This document shows, in pieces, positions 46,734-55,386 of a DNA stretch of 64,000 nucleotides. Numbering within the stretch: position 1 is the first letter of the stretch; each line of letters begins with the position of its first letter. Below the pieces are notes generated by a model. That model made no database searches. It was not told the origin of the DNA and worked only from the letters and a program-made list of their open reading frames with translations. The DNA is taken from positions 62,001-126,000 of the forward strand of contig NZ_QLYY01000011.1 of NCBI RefSeq assembly GCF_003350295.1, read 5' to 3'. This stretch comes from Vibrio tetraodonis. GTDB taxonomy: Bacteria; Pseudomonadota; Gammaproteobacteria; Enterobacterales; Vibrionaceae. Both the position numbers and the translations under genes were made by a program.

Positions 46734-48074
46734 CTAAAGTATTTGCCTTAAAACCCTATCTGCCTTAACTCGAGTAATTTGGCGGATCAGCTTTTGCGCT
46801 GCTTCTGGGTAATCTTCAGCTTTCTCTAACTGCCTGTAGGTACAAATGAGTTGAGTGTGCTGCAGGATGTTTTCTACTTCTTTTTCAAATTGTGTTTCTA
46901 GATGGTGGTGCTTATCTTGGATGAGAATGGCATTTTCTAAGTCCAAACTCCAAGCTCTAGGGTTTAAGTTACTGCCAGTGATAAGCATATAGCGTTTATC
47001 AACCCAAACTCCTTTCAGGTGAAAGCTGTTATTGTCGTGCTTCCACAAATGGATAGAAAGTTTACGACTTGCAATGTGCGCTTCATTAGCTTTGGCAAAT
47101 AGGCGCAAATTTCGTTCATACAGGTAAGGTAATCCACCTATTGTTTTGAACTCTTGTTCGGGAGAGATATAAAAGTCATTCGCTGTCTTATCACCTACCA
47201 CTATGGTTACTTTTACTCCGCGTCTAATCGCTTTTTTTACTTCTCTGGCAACGCTGCGAGGAAAATTAAAATAGGGAGTACAGATGAAGATCTCTTCTTT
47301 TGCTTGCGCGAGTAGCTGATTAACCGTTTGGTTAAGTTTGTTGCGCTTTTTACCCACGCCCACAAGAGGTGTGAGTGCAACTTGGTCTTGAGAAATAGTT
47401 TGTGGTTCGTATTGATAGCTGGCTTTTGCCAATGAAGCTCTTAACTGCCGGATCTGAGTTCTGATTTGTTTGGTGTTAGGTTGGTTTGGAGAAGAAAGGT
47501 CATGAACCGCAGGATGTTCGATCATTTCTGTTTCAATAAAGCGGACCATGCTATCGGCAAGAGATTTATTATTCAGTACCTGATAGCGGTCAAAGCGGTA
47601 GCGTTCATTATAATTAAGGTAGATGTTATTTAGACTTGCGCCGCTATAGATCACTTGATCGTCAATAACAAAACCTTTTAGATGCAATACACCAAAGACT
47701 TCTCGACCTCTGACTGGAACGCCAAAGATAGGGATCTGATGAGTGTATTGCGTGGCGAAACTTTTATACATAGAAGCATTGGTTTCACCAGGCTCTGCGC
47801 CAATCAAGCCTCTTTGCGCTCTGTGCCAGTCAACACACACCTTGATGTCGAGTCCCGGATTGTTTTGTTTTGCTTTGTAAAGCTCGGTTAAGATCTCTCT
47901 TCCCGCTTCATCATCCTCTAGGTAAAGGGCGACAAGGTATATTCTTTTACTTGCCTGACGAATCGCTTCAATTAAGCGAATTCGAAAGTCTTTGGCTGTA
48001 AACAGTGTTTCTAACTGTGTTGGGTCTTGGGCCAAAGTAGGAAGTTGGTCGAATAAGTTCCTGCGAGTCATCAT
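46734..48074 (-). CDS. pssA: CDP-diacylglycerol-serine O-phosphatidyltransferase
   Basis: 446-aa PLD-superfamily enzyme making phosphatidylserine, the precursor of phosphatidylethanolamine. The two HKD motifs are HLKGFVIDDQVIYSGASLN (about residues 150-168) and HLKGVWVDKRYMLITGSNLN (about 346-365). No signal peptide or TM segment is seen, matching the peripheral enzyme of gamma-proteobacteria. Two adjacent ATGs make the first residue uncertain by one. Confidence 0.95.
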   Translation of the reverse strand: MMTRRNLFDQLPTLAQDPTQLETLFTAKDFRIRLIEAIRQASKRIYLVALYLEDDEAGREILTELYKAKQNNPGLDIKVCVDWHRAQRGLIGAEPGETNASMYKSFATQYTHQIPIFGVPVRGREVFGVLHLKGFVIDDQVIYSGASLNNIYLNYNERYRFDRYQVLNNKSLADSMVRFIETEMIEHPAVHDLSSPNQPNTKQIRTQIRQLRASLAKASYQYEPQTISQDQVALTPLVGVGKKRNKLNQTVNQLLAQAKEEIFICTPYFNFPRSVAREVKKAIRRGVKVTIVVGDKTANDFYISPEQEFKTIGGLPYLYERNLRLFAKANEAHIASRKLSIHLWKHDNNSFHLKGVWVDKRYMLITGSNLNPRAWSLDLENAILIQDKHHHLETQFEKEVENILQHTQLICTYRQLEKAEDYPEAAQKLIRQITRVKADRVLRQIL

Positions 48075-48181
48075 GTTGGACTAAATGCCTTTACTGAAAA
48101 TGGACAAGGATAGTAGCAAAATGTGTTAGTGGTTCCTAGCGGTCAGCTCTTAGTTCTCGCTGCACAATTGTAAAACTTGTT

Positions 48182-49144
48182 CTACCGGTGAGGACGTAAG
48201 CTAATTTCACCACCAATGAAGGTTTCAATCCCACATTCGGTTTCAAGAAGCACTGCGCCTTGTTCATTTATACCGCGTGATGTACCAGTGATTTCCCTTT
48301 GACCCATGATAAGCTTTACTGGGCGATGAATAAAATTGTCTAAGCGATTCCATCTATCAACGAAGCCTTGCATGCCTTGTTGCTCGTAGTCTGATAACGC
48401 CCGATTTAACGTTTGAATCATGGTTATTGCAAGTTGATTGCGGTCAATACCCTTATGACCTGCGACCTCAGATAAACTTGCCCAAGGTTGGGTGATTCCC
48501 TCTGTTTGCTCTGTCATCATAAGATTAAGACCCATGCCTATAACAAGATTGGCAGCGCCTCCTGCCTGTCCAGACATTTCGACCAGAATACCTGCCAATT
48601 TGCGATCCTGGTAGTACAGATCGTTTGGCCACTTTAGCTTCACCTCTTTGAGATTAAGCTGTTCTAAAGCTTCAACTATCGCAACGCCAACCACCAAGCT
48701 TAATCCCATCGCCGCCGCCATACCTGCATCGAGTCGCCAGTACATAGAAAGATATAAGTTAGCCCCAAAAGGAGAAATCCATTCTCTGCCTCTTCGGCCG
48801 CGGCCTTTTAGTTGATACTCAGATAAACACACGGAACCTGAGTCCAAACGATTGATATTATCGAGTAAGTACTGGTTGGTAGAGTCAATAATGGGTATAA
48901 GCTCTACATGATTGTTTGTTTGGGCTTGTATGATATCTTGATTAAGCAGTTGCATGGGTTTTGCAAGTTGATAACCTTTACCTTGGACTCGGAAAATATC
49001 GACTCCCCATGCCTGTATGCCTTTGATATGCTTACTGATAGCGGCTCTTGATATGCCAAATTTCTCGCCAAGGTCTTCACCGGAATGAAATCCTCCTTGA
49101 GATAATGAGTGTAATATCGAAAGTTTAATAGAATGCTCTTTCAT
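48182..49144 (-). CDS. birA: Biotin-protein ligase / biotin operon repressor
   Basis: 320-aa bifunctional protein. The N-terminal winged helix (about 1-60, with GEDLGEKFGISRAAISKHIKGI) binds the bio operator; the ligase domain contains GRGRRGREW, the biotinyl-AMP loop, and KWPNDLYYQDRKLAGILVE (in pieces); the C-terminal SH3-like domain ends at HR. It overlaps the murB stop by one base (TAATG). Confidence 0.96.
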   Translation of the reverse strand: MKEHSIKLSILHSLSQGGFHSGEDLGEKFGISRAAISKHIKGIQAWGVDIFRVQGKGYQLAKPMQLLNQDIIQAQTNNHVELIPIIDSTNQYLLDNINRLDSGSVCLSEYQLKGRGRRGREWISPFGANLYLSMYWRLDAGMAAAMGLSLVVGVAIVEALEQLNLKEVKLKWPNDLYYQDRKLAGILVEMSGQAGGAANLVIGMGLNLMMTEQTEGITQPWASLSEVAGHKGIDRNQLAITMIQTLNRALSDYEQQGMQGFVDRWNRLDNFIHRPVKLIMGQREITGTSRGINEQGAVLLETECGIETFIGGEISLRPHR

Positions 49145-50187
49145 TATAATGTCTCTATCAAGTTAGCTAAGTTTGTTTCTGAGTGAGAGCCAATAAAGCG
49201 CACTTCATGCTCAAGCTGAACTTGGAATTTTTTAAACACTTCGCTATAAACCTTAGCGGCAAGTTTTACCACATCATCACTGCTAGCTTTGCCTTTATTA
49301 ACCAGAACAAGCGCTTGTTTTTTATGGACCTCAGCACCTCCAACAGCAACACCTTTGAGTTGGCATTGATCTATTAACCACCCAGCTGCAATTTTTACCC
49401 CTTGTGGAGTGGAGTAGGCGACTATATTTGGGTATGTTTGTTGAAGCTTTAAAAAGTGTTGCTGAGAAATAATGGGATTTTTAAAAAAGCTTCCAGCGTT
49501 GCCAAGCTTTGCAGGGTCGGGAAGCTTTTCACTGCGAACTTGGCATACTCGCTCAAAGACTTGTTTCGCGGTGAGTTCATTATTACCTAGGGTTTGAAGA
49601 GGGCCGTATCCAGTATTGGGCTGCCAATTTTTAGCGAGCTTAATGCCTATCGCAACTATTACAACTTGCTGGTGGAGATCATGTTTAAACACTGAATCTC
49701 TATAACCAAACTGGCACTGCTTTGCGCTAAGCCTTTTAACCTCGAAATTTTTCAAGCACAAAACATCGACGTATTCACATAAATCTTTAAATTCAACACC
49801 ATAAGCGCCGATGTTTTGAATGGGCGCAGTGCCAGCACAGCCAGGAATGAGTGCAAGATTTTCTAATCCCAAGTAGCCTTGTTCGATACTCCATTTGACC
49901 AAGTCTGGCCAGTTTTCGCCACCTGCTATGTGTAAATGCCACGAGTCAGCAGTTTCGGTAACCGTTTTCCCAAGTAATTGGTTGATTATAACGACGCCTT
50001 GATATGGCTGAGTAAAAAGCACATTACTGCCTTTGCCAAGCATTAATTTGGGTAAGTTTAACCATTTCGGGTTCTGGTAGACGTCTTTAATATGGTCAAC
50101 GGTTTTCACTTCCACTAAGTATTGACAGCTTTGTTCTATCGAGAATGTATGAAAGCGACTAAGGTCTGCATTGGCTAAAATTTGCAT
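49144..50187 (-). CDS. murB: UDP-N-acetylenolpyruvoylglucosamine reductase
   Basis: Cytosolic FAD enzyme that makes UDP-MurNAc for peptidoglycan. LPKLMLGKGSNVLF and LIPGCAGTAPIQNIGAYGVE are FAD-binding blocks, YRDSVFK holds the type I catalytic region, and LGNAGSFFKNP carries the Ser proton donor; the final Glu is in EHEVRFIG. The 347-aa length is that of type I MurB. It forms a coupled pair with birA, the usual arrangement. Confidence 0.96.
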   Translation of the reverse strand: MQILANADLSRFHTFSIEQSCQYLVEVKTVDHIKDVYQNPKWLNLPKLMLGKGSNVLFTQPYQGVVIINQLLGKTVTETADSWHLHIAGGENWPDLVKWSIEQGYLGLENLALIPGCAGTAPIQNIGAYGVEFKDLCEYVDVLCLKNFEVKRLSAKQCQFGYRDSVFKHDLHQQVVIVAIGIKLAKNWQPNTGYGPLQTLGNNELTAKQVFERVCQVRSEKLPDPAKLGNAGSFFKNPIISQQHFLKLQQTYPNIVAYSTPQGVKIAAGWLIDQCQLKGVAVGGAEVHKKQALVLVNKGKASSDDVVKLAAKVYSEVFKKFQVQLEHEVRFIGSHSETNLANLIETL

Positions 50188-50246
50188 TGGATTTATCGAG
50201 TAATCTAAACTGGCTTCATTCTACCCCAATTTGCAGTTTGGTGATA

Positions 50247-50666
50247 ATGAGTCCTATCCAGATAGAAGTGTTAGATCCTGTAAAGCTCCCACTCGTATCT
50301 CGCTTGTATAAATCCCATTACCGTTCAGGTAAAGCGAAAAAAGACGAATTGACTATTGTCGGAAGCGTTGGCGAGCAGATGATAGCTGTGGTGCGTTTCA
50401 AAAGTGTTGAAGAGAATCGATTATTGACAGGTATGCTTGTTGTGCCTGAGTTTAGGAACCAAGGCCTAGCCCATCAATTGATGTCATATTGTGAGCAGCA
50501 TGTACTTAAAAGGGGGGACTTTTGTTTTGCCTATTCAGAGCTGGAAAGCTTTTATCAGCAGCATGGGTTTGACACGCTTGGTTCCGATTCTTTGCCAAAT
50601 ACTCTCAGGGGACTGTTTGAGCGCTACAGTCAGAAAAAATCACTAGTTGCAATGAAATACGGCTGA
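50247..50666 (+). CDS. GNAT family N-acetyltransferase
   Basis: 139 aa from the ATG at 50247; the frame opens at 50187, but that would overlap the murB start. LLTGMLVVPEFRNQGLAHQLMSYC contains the acetyl-CoA loop (RNQGLA), and FAYSELESFYQQHGF the fourth GNAT motif. The substrate is unknown. It is divergent from murB and convergent with gfcD, with a strong hairpin over its stop codon. Confidence 0.8.
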   Translation: MSPIQIEVLDPVKLPLVSRLYKSHYRSGKAKKDELTIVGSVGEQMIAVVRFKSVEENRLLTGMLVVPEFRNQGLAHQLMSYCEQHVLKRGDFCFAYSELESFYQQHGFDTLGSDSLPNTLRGLFERYSQKKSLVAMKYG

Positions 50667-50690
50667 TGTGTGAGCATCAGCCGTAGTTTA
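50658..50690. terminator. Bidirectional terminator between the GNAT gene and gfcD
   Basis: TACGGCTGAT / ATCAGCCGTA is a perfect 10-bp stem with an 8-base loop; GTTTATG follows on the plus side and TTTCATT on the minus side. The GNAT stop codon lies in the first arm. Confidence 0.75.
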
Positions 50691-50699
50691 TGCATTTTC

Positions 50700-52910
50700 C
50701 TAGTTAACTGAACTTGGTCTTTGGAACCAAGGTGAACGGGCGTCAGTTTCGTCAAATAGGCTATGCTTCTTGCGTAGCATCTGACCGCCATCTCTGGTGA
50801 GAGGCTCCCAGCTTATTACCGCGCGATTGGTACTTGGCTTAACCGTGAGTATGTCGAATGGAATAGAGAGGTAGAAACCTTTGTTGTAACTACCTTCACC
50901 ATATTCTTCGGCGGTTAGATCTGTTTTTGTTGCATAAACACCAACTATGATCCCAGTATCGAATTGCTTAGACACATCGACTCTCGCACCTACGTCACCT
51001 CCCAAGAATTTGCCTGCGCTGACTTTAATCAAAGTACTATCGAGGAATGACCAGGTTGGCATATAGTAGCCTGTTACATGCCCTGTAGTACCACGGCTCA
51101 AGACATAAGCTTGGCAAGAAGGAATTCGAGCGTCACATTTTGCCTCATCATAAAAGAAATAGTCATCTTGATATACGCCGAACCAAGAATCGGGATCTCT
51201 TTGACTAATGACATTAAAGTCCACGCCAAGTGCCCAGTTGGTATTGAGTGGGCGGTAGAGAACTTCGCTACCAACACCAGCAAACATCATTTCTAGATAG
51301 CCGCCATACATCTGGGTGTAGACTTCTTCCATTGGTTGTTCAAACCAAGTTAGCTGTAGGTTTTGTAGTCTTACTGGGTTGTCATCGACATAGGCACGGA
51401 ACATGGTTCTAACCCTAGGCGTCGAGTAGTTTCGAACGTGAGGAGAGTTTTCAACGTAGTTAAACTTATCGTAGTTATCGACAAGATTGAAATACAAGGA
51501 GCCGCCTAATTCTAAGTTGTCAGTTAGCCAGTAGTTGGACTTAGCGCTTAATCCTATGCTGTATAGATAAAACGACTCAGGTCCGCCAATACTTTGCTGC
51601 AATACTGGGTCGATACCGTAATCCCAATTGTTTTTACTGGTTGCGACTCTTATTTTTGAAGACTGCTTAGGCTCTGAATACGTCAGGCTGTCTGCTATCT
51701 TGGCATCTGGGGATTGGTAGTTGGATGCATCAACAAAGGCTTTCCTATCAACGTTTGTTTGAGTTAGGTCCATGCCGTTCTTTTGTTCAACAATCTGGAT
51801 GACTTGAATCGATTCATTAGCATTGTGAGTCAGTATGGTTGCCGCTCTATCAACTGCTTGCTCTCTATCTCTGTATTTGACCTGTTCGCCTTTAAGTGTC
51901 AGCACGTCTTTATCTACTGAAATGGAGTTATTGCTATAGCCAGCATTTCTCTCGATCTGCTCAGCTACTTGCTGCCAATCTGTGTTGTTTACTGTTGGTC
52001 GCAATTGGCCTTGAGAGTAGAGCTTGTCTTCATCTCGCCAGTTTGGCTTAAGCTCATTGAAATTAGTGTATAAATTAAAACCAAAAACAACCGTGTTTCC
52101 GCGCTGATAGCTTATCTTTGCATCTCCCCAATCTCCAAGTCGATAGTTCACGCCAAAGTTCCACGGCGTGCTTTGCACCATGGGTTTAGATGCATTGCGT
52201 GTATTGGGAAAATCTTCAGAGTAGTCGTTACCTTCATATTCGACTTTAAGACGCAGTGGCTCATAAGGTGTTTGATATTCAATGCCGCCAAATAGAGCAG
52301 ACGGCCCTTTAAACCAACGCTGAGTATCAAACTCACCGCCACTGCCGTTAAAATCGTTTGGCCTTGTGCAATAGCTATCGCTCAGTTTACAGGCTGGGTT
52401 TGAAATATTTCCGCTTTGTCCTAGGTAACCCCAGCCTAAACCCAACGTGAAATCTAAACTGCCAAAGCGCTTAGTCGCAGCAATATACTCGCCATCAAAC
52501 AGGCCCGTGCCGGCAAAATCTCTCACACCAATCGAGGTTTCAGGGAGATAATAACTCTCTTCCAATAGCCTAATTTTAAAATCAACGCCTCTGTCTGTGT
52601 AGAGGTTATCGCCACTATAACTAGTGTCGTTACTGTAAGGTACGTCTGGCACGCGGGTGTATCGAAGCGTGGTTTCTAACCATTCCATCAGTTGTAGAGA
52701 GACCATATAGTGCTGGTAATCATTACTCATGGTGACGCCGACATTAAATTCCCCTTCCTTTGCCATTCGCCCTGTTGGAGTTTGCATCAGGCCTGTACCA
52801 CCAAAATCGGATTGGGAGACTTTCCAATCTGCAGAGGTATCAGACCATGCTGCTCCTGATAACAATAGGCATAGTGGGGTAACAAAACTCAGAGTACTAC
52901 GTGTGTTCAT
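50700..52910 (-). CDS. gfcD: YjbH/GfcD-type outer membrane capsule protein
   Basis: 736-aa outer membrane protein of the YjbH family, linked to exopolysaccharide and group 4 capsule export. A signal peptide (STLSFVTPLCLLLSGAAWS) is followed by DFGGTGLMQTPTGRMAKEGEF, the conserved N-terminal block, and by many short amphipathic strands that alternate aromatic residues as in a beta-barrel. It is the last of four minus-strand genes and overlaps gfcC by one base. V. cholerae O139 WbfB is a relative by context. Confidence 0.88.
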   Translation of the reverse strand: MNTRSTLSFVTPLCLLLSGAAWSDTSADWKVSQSDFGGTGLMQTPTGRMAKEGEFNVGVTMSNDYQHYMVSLQLMEWLETTLRYTRVPDVPYSNDTSYSGDNLYTDRGVDFKIRLLEESYYLPETSIGVRDFAGTGLFDGEYIAATKRFGSLDFTLGLGWGYLGQSGNISNPACKLSDSYCTRPNDFNGSGGEFDTQRWFKGPSALFGGIEYQTPYEPLRLKVEYEGNDYSEDFPNTRNASKPMVQSTPWNFGVNYRLGDWGDAKISYQRGNTVVFGFNLYTNFNELKPNWRDEDKLYSQGQLRPTVNNTDWQQVAEQIERNAGYSNNSISVDKDVLTLKGEQVKYRDREQAVDRAATILTHNANESIQVIQIVEQKNGMDLTQTNVDRKAFVDASNYQSPDAKIADSLTYSEPKQSSKIRVATSKNNWDYGIDPVLQQSIGGPESFYLYSIGLSAKSNYWLTDNLELGGSLYFNLVDNYDKFNYVENSPHVRNYSTPRVRTMFRAYVDDNPVRLQNLQLTWFEQPMEEVYTQMYGGYLEMMFAGVGSEVLYRPLNTNWALGVDFNVISQRDPDSWFGVYQDDYFFYDEAKCDARIPSCQAYVLSRGTTGHVTGYYMPTWSFLDSTLIKVSAGKFLGGDVGARVDVSKQFDTGIIVGVYATKTDLTAEEYGEGSYNKGFYLSIPFDILTVKPSTNRAVISWEPLTRDGGQMLRKKHSLFDETDARSPWFQRPSSVN

Positions 52911-53638
52911 TAGATACTTCTTCTCATGCTGATGAGTTTGATAATGTCTTTTTCAAGGGAACGGATGAATTGAGACCCAGAGTCAAAACCGACAAAGATA
53001 ACTGTGCTTGGTGGTAAATATGTCTGATTATTATTCCAATAGGCATAACCACTTTTTGTTGTGTGCCCGTCAGGATAGATTAGCCATACGAAGCTCTTGT
53101 CTGCGCCAGCTAATGGCAGAGCAATATTGATTGCATCAGAAAGTGATGGAGAGTTAGAAATATCGATCTCTGAAGGTTTCTCAACCAAGCCTTCTATATA
53201 GGAGAAGTGGTTGCGCTTTGGAAAGACTAACTCATACTCTCCTGATAATCTCGGGTTTAAATTGTTTTTGATACGGATTTGATCGTAATCCAAGGGAATG
53301 AATAATCGATAGCCAACTTGCCAGCTTTCAATTTGTTTGATTAACGCACTCGCGAGCACGGCATTTTTGCCCTCTAACTGGCTAAGCCGTTTTATGACAC
53401 TTTCTTTTAACTCAATAGCTTTATCTAATTGAGCTTTATCAAAGAGTTGGTTGGCGATAAAGTAGGAATCACTGTAGCTATTGGTATTCTCTTTGACATC
53501 TTGAATAACTTGGCTGAGCCGTGCGGGATTGTTGTATTCAAACAGCACGCCTTGTTGCGGAATTTGAACCACAAGATTACCTGATAAGGCGTTGAAAGAT
53601 AATAGTAAAGCTAGCGAGGCTAGGATACGTGAGAGCAT
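52910..53638 (-). CDS. gfcC: GfcC/YjbG-type periplasmic capsule protein
   Basis: 242 aa with a signal peptide (ILASLALLLSFNALSG). The body matches the GfcC layout: a helical part (about 40-105, LDKAIELKESVIKRLSQLEG) between beta-grasp domains, with a final amphipathic helix RSLEKDIIKLI. GfcC proteins resemble part of Wza in fold and are thought to act with it. It lies 6 bases after gfcB. Confidence 0.85.
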   Translation of the reverse strand: MLSRILASLALLLSFNALSGNLVVQIPQQGVLFEYNNPARLSQVIQDVKENTNSYSDSYFIANQLFDKAQLDKAIELKESVIKRLSQLEGKNAVLASALIKQIESWQVGYRLFIPLDYDQIRIKNNLNPRLSGEYELVFPKRNHFSYIEGLVEKPSEIDISNSPSLSDAINIALPLAGADKSFVWLIYPDGHTTKSGYAYWNNNQTYLPPSTVIFVGFDSGSQFIRSLEKDIIKLISMRRSI

Positions 53639-53644
53639 AGAATT

Positions 53645-54301
53645 TTAGCCTATGTAGGGTTTGAGAATTTCGAGTTCAATCATGAGATGTTCAGGGATGG
53701 CCCACTGAATGCTCTTTACGACCTTGCCTTGTTCATCTACCCAGAATGTATTTTGATAACTCTGGCTGTTTTCATATGGAGTTATAATTTCGGTAACTTT
53801 CTTAGTATTTTTTTGCCAGATGAGGGAAGTGAGAAACTCTTTACCTACCACAGACGATTGAACACTTGCTTCTTGCTGTAAGTGATACCCTGGTTGCCAA
53901 TCATAGGAGACTTGCCAAGAGCCTGATTCAGCTTTGGGTTGGTAATGAGGCACTGAGGTGGTGACATTGAGCAGGTTATAGTTTGGCAAATGGAGTGTTT
54001 TCACTACACGACCATTTTCTGTGACTATCATCGCGCCATCAGATGAGAGCCATTTTAATCTTGTGTTACCAGTGTCTGTATTAGTTTCAGCAAACGCTAA
54101 GACCATGAAAACTCGAGGCCCATCGTTTACTCGTGCATAAATACTGGCATAAGGTAGCGCTTCCACCTCATCTTTAGTCATATGAGTATCGGGTAAGCCT
54201 GAATATGCTTCTTTAATGGTTGCGCCAGTATCTTTTATATACTGGCTACAGCCTGCTGTGACAGCAAAAAACAGAACTATCAGAATTCGAAAATGATTCA
54301 T
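53645..54301 (-). CDS. gfcB: GfcB/YjbF-type lipoprotein
   Basis: 218-aa lipoprotein with lipobox VTAGC (Cys at about residue 18), followed by Ser, so probably sorted to the outer membrane. LPYASIYARVNDGPRVFMVLAF and TLHLPNYNLLN are typical of the YjbF family. It is separated from gfcA by a hairpin and is coupled to gfcC and gfcD. Confidence 0.87.
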   Translation of the reverse strand: MNHFRILIVLFFAVTAGCSQYIKDTGATIKEAYSGLPDTHMTKDEVEALPYASIYARVNDGPRVFMVLAFAETNTDTGNTRLKWLSSDGAMIVTENGRVVKTLHLPNYNLLNVTTSVPHYQPKAESGSWQVSYDWQPGYHLQQEASVQSSVVGKEFLTSLIWQKNTKKVTEIITPYENSQSYQNTFWVDEQGKVVKSIQWAIPEHLMIELEILKPYIG

Positions 54302-54357
54302 GGTAACAACATTAATTTTATTCGGGTGTTCCGAGGAGTTTTAATCGGGATATGAAA

Positions 54358-54385
54358 ACACCCTGAAAAGGTTTCTTCAGGGTGT
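54358..54385 (-). terminator. Partial terminator or attenuator between gfcA and gfcB
   Basis: ACACCCTGAA / TTCAGGGTGT is a perfect 10-bp stem with an 8-base loop, 13 bases after the gfcA stop on the minus strand, followed only by TTTT. This would give much more gfcA than gfcBCD message, as expected for a small abundant secreted protein at the head of such operons. Confidence 0.7.
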
Positions 54386-54397
54386 AAGGTTGCAAAA

Positions 54398-54655
54398 CTA
54401 TCTTGAGGTTCCGTCTGTACCGTTTGTTCCGCTTGTACCATCATTGTCGCTAGCGGCAGCAATAGCTACTGCTGTGATAGCAACAGCACCTACAGTTACT
54501 GCAGTTGCGGTTACAGTGCCAGTAGCAGCGGTTGTGGCTGTTGAAGCACCAGCTGCACCACCTGATGTAGTAGCTGGAGTGGTTTCTTCTCCTGCGGCTA
54601 GAGCGTTTGCAGACATACCAAGAGCGCAAAGAATTGCAAGAGCGGTATTTCTCAT
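54398..54655 (-). CDS. gfcA: GfcA/YjbE-type small secreted Thr/Ala-rich protein
   Basis: 85 aa from the ATG at 54655, which has GGAGG 8-9 bases upstream. The signal peptide (NTALAILCALGMSANALA) would be cut before AGEETT. The mature part of about 60 residues is low-complexity (T, A, G, V) and ends with a Gly/Thr/Asn/Asp repeat (DGTSGTNGTDGTS). The role in the capsule system is unknown. It heads the gfcABCD unit. Confidence 0.82.
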   Translation of the reverse strand: MRNTALAILCALGMSANALAAGEETTPATTSGGAAGASTATTAATGTVTATAVTVGAVAITAVAIAAASDNDGTSGTNGTDGTSR

Positions 54656-55386
54656 TGTGAATTTCCTCCAAAAGTAAATATAAAAGCGCTTGTGGAGCGT
54701 ATAAAGAAACACGCTCAATATAATTCTATGAGATACTTACTAAGATGTAAAAAGAATTACGCTTATAAAATAACTATTCTCAAATAAAGATCACTAATAA
54801 TTATTCTGATACAGATAAATTGTCAAACCTTATTTTTAAATTTCACCCCGGCGAGATGTAAAAGACATATAATCTTTTGCTAAATGAAGACCTAACAAAA
54901 CATGTTAAAGTTCGCTTGTTTTTTGCACCCTTACTTTTGTCGCTGAGCCGCTCGTGATTTTCTTCCTTGTAGAGCCCAATATCGATTAAATTCATTTTTT
55001 TCAGATACATAATGGTATGACTAGTGCCGACTAAAGACAATCGCCAGCCTATATCATCTGTTCGTTTCTTTTTTTTGAGAAACCTATTCAAATTTAATTT
55101 TTTTATTGACATTTTTGTATTATATAAAATTCAATATCTTACCTCATTAAAGTATTCCTTATAAATAAATATTTTTAATATACATAGATATATCATTTGA
55201 GATTTAAGAAAAACAAGGATATTATGCGCGGTTCAAAATTACACTAAGGTCAATAGTATTTAGTATTCATATGAATGTAATTGATATCATTTGCCTTGGT
55301 TTTTGTCTTTTGTTAATGAAGTGTGGCGTGTGGCATTGCCCCTATACCCATAAGATTTGATATTTGCTTATACGATTTGGCTCACA
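54656..55386. other. Divergent control region between gfcA and wza
   Basis: This stretch of 731 bases separates the gfc and wza units. It holds one possible 89-codon minus-strand gene (54843-55112), an inverted pair GAGCGT-N10-ACGCTC just upstream of gfcA (54695-54716), and a 12-bp palindrome ATTCATATGAAT at 55265-55276 upstream of wza. No convincing -10/-35 pair or ops site is seen. Its size and palindromes suggest more than one regulator binds here. Confidence 0.55.
54843..55112 (-). CDS. Possible 89-aa basic protein of unknown function
   Basis: The frame starts MSIKKLNLNRFLKKKKRTDD and is rich in Lys/Arg; the middle (SLVGTSHTIMYLKKMNLIDIG) could be helical, as in a small DNA-binding protein. 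It has no recognised domain and no clear ribosome-binding site. It lies alone in the gfcA-wza control region. It may be a real small regulator or a chance frame. Confidence 0.3.
   Translation of the reverse strand: MSIKKLNLNRFLKKKKRTDDIGWRLSLVGTSHTIMYLKKMNLIDIGLYKEENHERLSDKSKGAKNKRTLTCFVRSSFSKRLYVFYISPG

Noticed and set aside
55106..55111. TTGACA box in the gfcA-wza gap
   Set aside because: No acceptable -10 box lies 16-18 bases downstream on the plus strand.
55322..55342. Sigma-54-like GG...GC pair upstream of wza
   Set aside because: The spacing between GG and GC is eleven bases, not the required ten, and the flanking bases fit poorly.
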